Shown here in pieces: positions 1-4,034 of a stretch of DNA of 9,939 bases. The notes under the pieces were generated by a model. The model saw only the letters and a program-made list of their open reading frames with translations, made no database searches and was not told the origin of the DNA. How positions within the stretch are numbered: position 1 is the first letter of the stretch; each line of letters starts with the position of its first letter. A program made the translations under genes and the position numbers. This stretch comes from Methanobacteriota archaeon. GTDB lineage: Archaea > Altiarchaeota > Altiarchaeia > IMC4 > QMZM01. Location of the stretch: assembly GCA_021731385.1 (NCBI GenBank), contig JAKFXM010000073.1, positions 1-9,939 of the forward strand. The letters run 5' to 3'.

Positions 1-144
1 TTCTACAGTAGCATCAGTAGATCCGGGGTCAATAAGAATTATATCAAAATCAATGTAGGTTTGTTCGCTTACTGACTTTAGACATTCCCCTATAATCTCT
101 TCTTCATTGAATGCAGGAATTATTACAGATATCTTCATCACCAT
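1..144 (-). CDS. Family 2 glycosyltransferase, N-terminal fragment (runs off the left edge)
   Basis: The reverse strand opens with ATG-GTG-ATG and reads 48 codons to the window edge. The fragment begins VMKISVIIPAFNEEEIIGE and continues to FDIILIDPGSTDAT. This is the classic start of a GT-A fold family 2 glycosyltransferase: a first beta strand, the PAFNEE nucleotide-sugar binding turn, and the (D)xGSTD strand at about residue 40. The acceptor and DXD regions lie outside the window, so donor and acceptor cannot be named. Start is at 144 or, more like the family, at the second ATG (138); no Shine-Dalgarno sits at a good distance from either. It diverges from the UPF0104-type membrane protein. 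These two families are often neighbours or fused in archaea (AglD of Haloferax is a known fusion), which suggests work on a lipid-linked glycan; that is inference. Confidence 0.85.
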   Translation of the reverse strand, partial: MVMKISVIIPAFNEEEIIGECLKSVSEQTYIDFDIILIDPGSTDATVE

Positions 145-163
145 AATATTAAATTTCTCTACC

Positions 164-171
164 AATATAAA
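164..171 (+). promoter_or_regulatory. Possible TATA box for the UPF0104-type gene
   Basis: The 44-base gap between the two divergent starts is almost all A and T. The string AATATAAA is centred about 21 bases before the ATG at 189, so transcription would begin at or near the start codon, and no Shine-Dalgarno is seen. Leaderless transcription is therefore likely. The reverse strand reads TTTATATT over the same bases and could serve the glycosyltransferase gene. Box choice is by eye only. Confidence 0.35.
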
Positions 172-188
172 GGATATATAATTACAAA

Positions 189-1211
189 ATGCATAAAAAA
201 CATGCAATTCTCTTTATTGCAAGTATTGGAATAATCGCCGCAATTTTGTATCTTGCAGGATTTGATGATGTTATAGGTTTAATCTTAAAAATCAAGTTTA
301 GATATATCCTGATCCTCCTCCTGGTCCAGTTTACAATAATGATACTTTCTGCACTGAAGTGGCGGATTATACTAAGGAATATGCGCGTCTCGATGAAGAA
401 TATCCTTCATGCAACCTTTCTGGGTTACCTCGTAAACAACATAACCCCTATAGGGATGGCCGGCGGAGAGCCCGTAAGGGCGTATGCAATATACAAGACA
501 GATAAAATTCCATTGCATACATCATTTGCCAGTGTCGTCATAGACCTATTTCTTGAGATAGTACCACTATTCTTTCTCAGTGGACTTGCGATACTTCTTG
601 TGATAATAGAGGGCGTTTCATCTGAAATTGCAATAATCCTCGGGATTACGACTATGATTATGCTAATCCTCTTTATAATATCCCTAAGGGTCGCAACTAA
701 CAGGGATTTTCTGAACAGATTAATTAATGTTTCCATCAGCATCATTTCAAAATTTCCAATCCCGGAAAAACAGGTTTTGAAACTTAGAATAAAAGCCGAT
801 GGAATGTTGTCGAAATTCAGGGATGCTATGGAGGAGCAGATTATGGACACTTATACTCTTTTTATTGGAACCTTTGTGTCCCTGATAACATGGGGTTTCA
901 GATTTCTGAGAGTATATATAATATTCCTTGCATTCGGGATTAAGATTCCATTGAGTACAATTCTTATTGTAGAAACAACAGTCGTAATTCTTTCCTTTAT
1001 TCCCGTACTTCCCGGGGCACTTGGTCTATGGGAAGGTGCAAGTATAGGACTCTTTATACTCTTTGGAATATCGAAGGTTACTGCAACTGCAGTTACAATG
1101 ATAGACAGGATTCTGTTCTATATAATACCGTCGGTTTTAGGCATAATCTCGGCATTTTATCTTGGAATAAGCATATCAAAGATTACCGGGGGCGACAAGA
1201 AATTTCACTGA
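189..1211 (+). CDS. Polytopic membrane protein, LPG synthase TM / UPF0104 family
   Basis: The 340-residue product is highly hydrophobic, with about eight membrane segments (roughly residues 6-25, 38-57, 72-90, 112-140, 147-166, 222-250, 255-290, 305-328). Family landmarks are visible: NNITPIGMAGGEPVRAY (83-99, the N-P-GGE-R signature), LPGALGLWEG (274-283) and DRILFY (306-311). These match the flippase-like membrane domain first named from lysylphosphatidylglycerol synthase (MprF). The soluble lysyl-transfer domain is absent, as in most archaeal members, so an aminoacyl-lipid synthase role should not be assumed. The family has been linked to dolichol-phosphate-sugar and surface glycan pathways in archaea; with the divergent glycosyltransferase this points to lipid-linked glycan assembly or transport. 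Length is normal. The gene ends directly at a block of hairpins. Confidence 0.88.
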   Translation: MHKKHAILFIASIGIIAAILYLAGFDDVIGLILKIKFRYILILLLVQFTIMILSALKWRIILRNMRVSMKNILHATFLGYLVNNITPIGMAGGEPVRAYAIYKTDKIPLHTSFASVVIDLFLEIVPLFFLSGLAILLVIIEGVSSEIAIILGITTMIMLILFIISLRVATNRDFLNRLINVSISIISKFPIPEKQVLKLRIKADGMLSKFRDAMEEQIMDTYTLFIGTFVSLITWGFRFLRVYIIFLAFGIKIPLSTILIVETTVVILSFIPVLPGALGLWEGASIGLFILFGISKVTATAVTMIDRILFYIIPSVLGIISAFYLGISISKITGGDKKFH

Positions 1212-1215
1212 TCTG

Positions 1216-1236
1216 AAAATTCGCAAAGCGAATTTT
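1216..1236. repeat. Triloop hairpin 1
   Basis: Left arm AAAATTCGC (1216-1224), loop AAA (1225-1227), and right arm 1228-1236 is its exact reverse complement: 9 bp. Passing one G/G mismatch, TCT (1212-1214) and AGA (1238-1240) also pair, giving 12 of 13. It starts 4 bases after the stop codon of the upstream gene. Confidence 0.9.
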
Positions 1237-1240
1237 GAGA

Positions 1241-1265
1241 AATTTAAACTCGGAGAGTTTAAATT
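1241..1265. repeat. Triloop hairpin 2
   Basis: Left arm AATTTAAACTC (1241-1251), loop GGA (1252-1254), right arm 1255-1265. All 11 bp are perfect. It is separated from hairpin 1 by four bases. Confidence 0.9.
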
Positions 1266-1266
1266 A

Positions 1267-1285
1267 TCCGACACTTCGTGTCGGA
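1267..1285. repeat. Triloop hairpin 3
   Basis: Left arm TCCGACAC (1267-1274), loop TTC (1275-1277), right arm 1278-1285. All 8 bp are perfect and GC-rich, unlike the AT-rich hairpins on either side. It is one base away from hairpin 2. Confidence 0.88.
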
Positions 1286-1287
1286 GC

Positions 1288-1308
1288 TTCGATAGCAAAG
1301 CTATCGAA
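1288..1308. repeat. Triloop hairpin 4
   Basis: Left arm TTCGATAGC (1288-1296), loop AAA (1297-1299), right arm 1300-1308. All 9 bp are perfect. It shares the GC-AAA-GC tip with hairpin 1, while the outer arm is unrelated in sequence. Confidence 0.9.
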
Positions 1309-1333
1309 TTAAGCGAAATTTGTTGGTTATGTA

Positions 1334-1356
1334 TCTGAACGACTTAATCGTTCAGA
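1334..1356. repeat. Hairpin 5 (five-base loop)
   Basis: Left arm TCTGAACGA (1334-1342), loop CTTAA (1343-1347), right arm 1348-1356. All 9 bp are perfect. Confidence 0.88.
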
Positions 1357-1364
1357 ATATATAT

Positions 1365-1389
1365 TCTAGAGAGACAATATCCCTCCAGA
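1365..1389. repeat. Imperfect hairpin, possibly a decayed member
   Basis: TCTAGAGAGA (1365-1374) can pair with 1380-1389 in 8 of 10 positions around the loop CAATA (1375-1379). The two mismatches are A/C. Support is weaker than for its neighbours. Confidence 0.45.
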
Positions 1390-1392
1390 TAC

Positions 1393-1425
1393 ATTATAAA
1401 GTCTATCGAGGATATACTTTATAAT
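1393..1425. repeat. Long triloop hairpin 6
   Basis: ATTATAAAGT (1393-1402) pairs with 1416-1425, and TATC (1404-1407) with GATA (1411-1414), around the loop GAG (1408-1410). One C/T mismatch (1403/1415) interrupts an otherwise perfect arm, giving 14 of 15 pairs. Confidence 0.85.
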
Positions 1426-1461
1426 TCAATAAAATGAATAAATGGATTAATAAGATATGAC

Positions 1462-1469
1462 TTTTATTT
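1462..1469 (+). promoter_or_regulatory. Possible TATA box for rpl44e-rps27e
   Basis: TTTTATTT is centred about 29 bases before the rpl44e ATG, which fits an archaeal TATA box with a start site only a few bases before the codon. No Shine-Dalgarno precedes the ATG. The surroundings are AT-rich, so the exact box is uncertain. Confidence 0.3.
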
Positions 1470-1494
1470 CCATAATGACATATTTATTGACATC

Positions 1495-1779
1495 ATGAAA
1501 ATACCCCAGATAATAAAAACACATTGCCCCCATTGTAATAAGCATTCGGAGCACGAGGTTAGAATTTCAAAAAAGGGCAAAGAACGGTCAATGAGCATGG
1601 GCAGGAGAAAATATGAGAGGATCAAAAAAGGCTACGGTGGTTCTCCGAGAACGCCCAAAAAGCAGGTCTACAAGGTAGGCAAAAGACCGGTTGTAGTCCT
1701 CAAGTGCAAGTCCTGTGGTAAAAAGCATCAGAAGGTTTATTCTGCAAGAACAAAGAAGACCGTTGAGGTGGGTGAATAA
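1495..1779 (+). CDS. rpl44e: Large ribosomal subunit protein eL42 (L44e)
   Basis: This 94-residue basic protein matches archaeal/eukaryotic L44e throughout: MKIPQIIKTHCPHC start, HSEHEV, the stretch KGKERSMSMGRRKYERIKKGYGGSP (residues 27-51), then KVGKRPVVVLKCKSCGKKH. C11/C14 and C71/C74 form the family's zinc site. It sits in the 50S subunit near the E site. Length is typical. The start is fixed by the conserved N-terminus, although no Shine-Dalgarno is present. The stop codon is one base before the rps27e ATG, so the two genes are surely co-transcribed, as in many archaea. No bacterial homologue exists, so this gene alone argues for an archaeal source. Confidence 0.97.
   Translation: MKIPQIIKTHCPHCNKHSEHEVRISKKGKERSMSMGRRKYERIKKGYGGSPRTPKKQVYKVGKRPVVVLKCKSCGKKHQKVYSARTKKTVEVGE
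1771..1775 (+). promoter_or_regulatory. Ribosome binding site for rps27e, inside the end of rpl44e
   Basis: GAGGTG followed by GGTGA (1765-1775) lies within the last codons of rpl44e. GGTGA ends five bases before ATG 1781 and complements the archaeal 16S 3' end. It decides the rps27e start: the open frame runs further upstream, to 1715, but the family N-terminus begins at 1781. Confidence 0.65.
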
Positions 1780-1780
1780 A

Positions 1781-1960
1781 ATGGCAAAGGAAACAAAAAG
1801 CAGGTTTATCAGGGTTAAATGCAATGATTGCGGGAACGACCAGGTTATTTTCAGTAATGCATCAACTACTGTAAAATGTCTTGCCTGTGAAAAGGTTATT
1901 GCAGAACCCATGGGCGGAAAGGCAGATATAAAGACCGAGATTGTCGAGGTTCTCACATAA
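1781..1960 (+). CDS. rps27e: Small ribosomal subunit protein eS27 (S27e)
   Basis: The 59-residue product reads MAKETKSRFIRVKCNDCGN at the start, then VKCLACEKVIAEPMGGKADI. C14/C17 and C33/C36 make the four-cysteine zinc ribbon that defines S27e, and the GGKADI tail is conserved in archaea. The protein belongs to the 30S subunit. Length is normal for the family (about 55-65). ATG 1781 is preferred over earlier in-frame starts because of the GGTGA site and the family N-terminus. The gene follows rpl44e by one base. In many euryarchaea the next gene is the translation factor aIF2-alpha; here it is archease, after two hairpins. Confidence 0.96.
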   Translation: MAKETKSRFIRVKCNDCGNDQVIFSNASTTVKCLACEKVIAEPMGGKADIKTEIVEVLT

Positions 1961-1985
1961 TATGAATCTGCAAAGCAGATTCATA
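1961..1985. repeat. Triloop hairpin 7, directly after the rps27e stop codon
   Basis: Left arm TATGAATCTGC (1961-1971), loop AAA (1972-1974), right arm 1975-1985. All 11 bp are perfect. The first base of the arm follows the TAA stop. It has the same GC-AAA-GC tip as hairpins 1, 4 and 10. Confidence 0.92.
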
Positions 1986-1987
1986 GC

Positions 1988-2012
1988 TATGAAATTCTGT
2001 AGGAATTTCATA
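1988..2012. repeat. Hairpin 8, directly before the archease start
   Basis: Left arm TATGAAATTC (1988-1997) pairs perfectly with 2003-2012 (10 bp). T1998 and G2002 can wobble-pair, leaving the triloop GTA. Two bases separate it from hairpin 7, and four bases separate it from the archease ATG at 2017. Confidence 0.9.
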
Positions 2013-2016
2013 TAAA

Positions 2017-2445
2017 ATGAATCTCAAAAAGAAATTTGAGTTTTTAGAGCATACCGCAGACCTGAAATTCATTGCCTATGGTGAAACACTTGCTTCATGT
2101 TTTGAAAATTCTGCAAATGCGATGTTTTCCGCAATTGCCGATATTGATTCCGTAATCACAGAAAAACACGACATTGACCTTGAGGCAGAAGAACTGGAAA
2201 TACTTCTCCATGACTGGCTTTCCGAACTTTTATTCCTGTTCACAACAGAGGAATTTCTTCCAAAAAAATTTAATGTTTCTATCAGGAAAAATAAAAATTA
2301 CAAACTGCATGCTGTTGTCTCTGGAGAAAAATTCGACAATAAGAAGCACAGCATTAAGGCAGAGGTGAAAGCAATTACCTATCATGACATGCTTGTGGGG
2401 AAGAAAGATAGCATCTGGACAGCGCAGGTTTTGTGTGATATCTGA
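2017..2445 (+). CDS. Archease, activator of the RtcB RNA ligase
   Basis: The 142-residue product has the archease landmarks in order: FEFLEHTADLKFIAYG (residues 7-22), LLHDWLSELLFLF (63-75), KAITYH (118-123), and an Asp-Ile end (D141-I142). D15 and the penultimate Asp are acidic positions conserved in the family and tied to metal binding. Archease speeds guanylylation and turnover of RtcB, the 3'-phosphate RNA ligase that joins tRNA halves after intron removal; rtcB itself is not in this window. Length is normal. The ATG is reached right after a hairpin pair, without a Shine-Dalgarno at a good distance (AGG at 2001-2003 lies inside the hairpin). The gene probably depends on transcription from the ribosomal protein genes upstream. 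Confidence 0.95.
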   Translation: MNLKKKFEFLEHTADLKFIAYGETLASCFENSANAMFSAIADIDSVITEKHDIDLEAEELEILLHDWLSELLFLFTTEEFLPKKFNVSIRKNKNYKLHAVVSGEKFDNKKHSIKAEVKAITYHDMLVGKKDSIWTAQVLCDI

Positions 2446-2446
2446 A

Positions 2447-2458
2447 TTTGTTTCTTTT
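2447..2458 (+). terminator. Oligo-T terminator after archease
   Basis: TTTGTTTCTTTT begins one base after the archease stop codon. Archaeal RNA polymerase stops at T-rich tracts without needing a hairpin, and the next gene is convergent. This is a simple reading of composition. Confidence 0.45.
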
Positions 2459-2465
2459 ACCCCCC

Positions 2466-3758
2466 CTATGACATAGCCATCTCAAGTAATTCCCTGCTCA
2501 TTTTCACAATTTCGTCAAGGGATTTTCTGTCTTTACCCTCCGCAGTTATCCTTATATATGGCTCGGTTCCCGAAGGTCTTATAAGAACCCATCCTTCCTC
2601 TGCCGTAATTCTGATTCCGTCTGTATAGTCCACATTCGTTCCTTCAAATTTGGTTTTCTTCTTGAGGTTCTGCATAATAATCTCCTTTGAATTTTCATCG
2701 CAGGGGATTTTCAATCTTTCCGTAGGATAAACTTTTATCTTATCCAGAATTTCATAGAACCTTCCCTCAGAAACCATCTTTGCGATAACTGCTGCGGTAA
2801 GGGGACCATCGGGAAAAAGATGCACATCGGGGAATATGTAAGAACCAGATGGCTCTCCTCCAAAATCTGCATTTTCCCTAACAATCGCATTTGCCACTGA
2901 CACGTCCCCAACGGGCGTTCTTATGACCTTTTTGCAGACATCTTCAATGCGCATTGATGCATCTACGGTAGTTACAACCCTATCCCTGCCATAGGCTAAA
3001 ACGGCAAGCAGGGAATCCCAATCTATTAATTCCCCCTCATTGTCTATTGCCGCAGACCTGTCTGCATCACCATCATGCACAATACCGATTTCGGCACCCG
3101 ATTTTTTGACCAGTTTACATATTTCTTTTAGATTTTCGGCGGTAGGCTCAAGTCCATGCGGGAAATTTTTATTTATCTCTTTATTTACGGCAACTACATC
3201 GCACCCCATTCTTTCAAGAAGTTTTGGTGTAAGAATCGAGCCTGAGCCGTTTGCGCAATCAAGGAAAATTTTTACATGTCTTTTTACAGTCCCGAGATTT
3301 TTTAAAATTAAATTGATATGTTTCTCTATGTAATCCTGTTCTTTTGTATCGCCCTGTTTTTCTGATTTTTTAAATTTTTTTGAATAGAAAATTCTTTCAA
3401 TATCTGATTCCCCTTCAGGGGTATATGCCCCATTTTTTCCAAAGAATTTGAATCCATTGTATTCCGGAGGGTTGTGGGATGCAGTTATCATTACCCCGGT
3501 GCCGTAATCCATTGCTGCTATCCCCACGGTTGGTGTGGGAACCACCCCCAGTTTCACGACATTATGCCCCGTGGAAACCAATCCTGATATGAATTCAGAC
3601 TCCAGTCCCGGAGAAGAATTTCTCGTATCCCTGCCTATTGCTATTGTCCTGTCTTCGGAATAAGTGCCAAGGGCTTTTCCAAGAGAAACTACAAATTCAG
3701 AATCGAATTCGTTTACTTTTCTTCTGATTCCGGATGTTCCGAAGAGTTTGCGGGTCAT
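2466..3758 (-). CDS. glmM: Phosphoglucosamine mutase / phosphomannomutase-type phosphohexomutase
   Basis: The 430-residue enzyme belongs to the alpha-D-phosphohexomutase family, which moves phosphate between C6 and C1 of a hexose. All four active-site loops are seen: the phosphoserine loop MITASHNPPEYNG (residues 90-102, S94 nucleophile), the metal loop DGDADR (229-234, three Asp for Mg), the sugar-binding loop GGEPSGS (300-306), and the phosphate loop RPSGTEP (394-400). The N-terminus, KLFGTSGIR, is standard. Length is normal. GEPSG rather than GEMSG leaves the substrate open among glucosamine, glucose and mannose phosphates; the archaeal glucosamine type seems most likely. In-frame stop codons lie just upstream of ATG 3758, which fixes the start. 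It is the last gene of the rfcS cluster and likely feeds glycan precursor synthesis. Confidence 0.9.
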   Translation of the reverse strand: MTRKLFGTSGIRRKVNEFDSEFVVSLGKALGTYSEDRTIAIGRDTRNSSPGLESEFISGLVSTGHNVVKLGVVPTPTVGIAAMDYGTGVMITASHNPPEYNGFKFFGKNGAYTPEGESDIERIFYSKKFKKSEKQGDTKEQDYIEKHINLILKNLGTVKRHVKIFLDCANGSGSILTPKLLERMGCDVVAVNKEINKNFPHGLEPTAENLKEICKLVKKSGAEIGIVHDGDADRSAAIDNEGELIDWDSLLAVLAYGRDRVVTTVDASMRIEDVCKKVIRTPVGDVSVANAIVRENADFGGEPSGSYIFPDVHLFPDGPLTAAVIAKMVSEGRFYEILDKIKVYPTERLKIPCDENSKEIIMQNLKKKTKFEGTNVDYTDGIRITAEEGWVLIRPSGTEPYIRITAEGKDRKSLDEIVKMSRELLEMAMS

Positions 3759-3786
3759 TCGCGATTATCATACAATGTCAAATTGA

Positions 3787-4026
3787 TCACCATCTTTTAT
3801 ATAAAATTTCTGATGTTTCGAAATCCAATATTACAAAATCCTCTCCACAGTAATCGCAATGGTAATAAACTGTAGTTCTACCATCAAAATTTTCGTCATT
3901 ATCGGCAATAATCACTTCCCAATATTCATTGGGGCAATAGCATCTTTTATATTCTAAACTGTTTTGAGTTTCTTTATTTGCAAATCCGCCTTTGGCAGTT
4001 GCAGAGCCTATCTCTGTTTTATTCAT
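3787..4026 (-). CDS. Small cysteine-containing protein of unknown function
   Basis: I do not recognise this 79-residue protein. It has a CYC pair (C29, C31) and a CDYC pair (C57, C60) that could bind one zinc ion; between them lies an acidic stretch, ADNDENFDG (41-49), and the protein ends FETSEILYKRW. The first 17 residues contain GSATAKGGFAN, which resembles from memory a segment near the start of some type II restriction enzymes; this is weak. A GTG at 4038 overlaps the rfcS stop and would give 83 residues. I prefer ATG 4026 because GGTGA (4044-4040) is 13 bases upstream of it but only one base from the GTG. It is tightly coupled to rfcS and ends 28 bases before the mutase. Real expression is likely, function unknown. 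Confidence 0.7.
   Translation of the reverse strand: MNKTEIGSATAKGGFANKETQNSLEYKRCYCPNEYWEVIIADNDENFDGRTTVYYHCDYCGEDFVILDFETSEILYKRW
3795..3806 (-). promoter_or_regulatory. TATA box for the phosphohexomutase gene
   Basis: The palindrome TTTTATATAAAA contains a full match to the archaeal TATA consensus, with an A-rich stretch just upstream on the minus strand as a possible BRE. It is centred 42 bases before ATG 3758, predicting a leader of about 16 bases. It lies inside the last codons of the small upstream gene, so the mutase could be made independently of rfcS. Confidence 0.5.
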
Positions 4027-4034
4027 GGTTTGAT

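Larger units (their letters stand above)
1212..1494. other. Gene-free stretch packed with hairpins
   Basis: No reading frame here looks coding. Positions 1216-1308 hold four perfect hairpins separated by 4, 1 and 2 bases; 1334-1356 a fifth; 1365-1389 an imperfect one; and 1393-1425 a long nearly perfect one. About 60% of the bases in 1216-1425 lie in paired arms. The palindrome GAATATATATTC sits at 1355-1366. From 1426 to 1494 the sequence is plain AT-rich and probably holds the rpl44e promoter. Box C (RUGAUGA) plus box D pairs and tRNA-like folds were looked for and not found. Confidence 0.75.

Noticed and set aside
425..850. 141-codon open frame on the minus strand
   Set aside because: It lies entirely inside the UPF0104-type gene on the other strand and shows no recognisable family; a shadow of a hydrophobic gene.
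1216..1308. Bacterial-type intrinsic terminators
   Set aside because: There is no T tract after the stems, several hairpins are stacked where one would do, and the organism is archaeal, where termination relies on T tracts rather than hairpins.
1212..1425. CRISPR array
   Set aside because: The hairpin units do not repeat in sequence and have no regular spacer length; only the fold is shared.
1212..1494. C/D box or H/ACA guide RNA gene
   Set aside because: CTGA strings occur (1208, 1213, 1335), but no box C at a matching place, and no hairpin with a pocket and ACA tail was seen.
1715..1780. Longer N-terminus for S27e
   Set aside because: The frame stays open but overlaps rpl44e, and the family start plus a GGTGA ribosome site place the true start at 1781.
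1588..1956. 122-codon open frame on the minus strand
   Set aside because: It is antisense to rpl44e and rps27e, both of which are certain.
1961..2012. Bulge-helix-bulge splice site for the tRNA endonuclease (suggested by the archease gene next door)
   Set aside because: The hairpins are continuous helices without the two 3-base bulges around a 4-bp helix.
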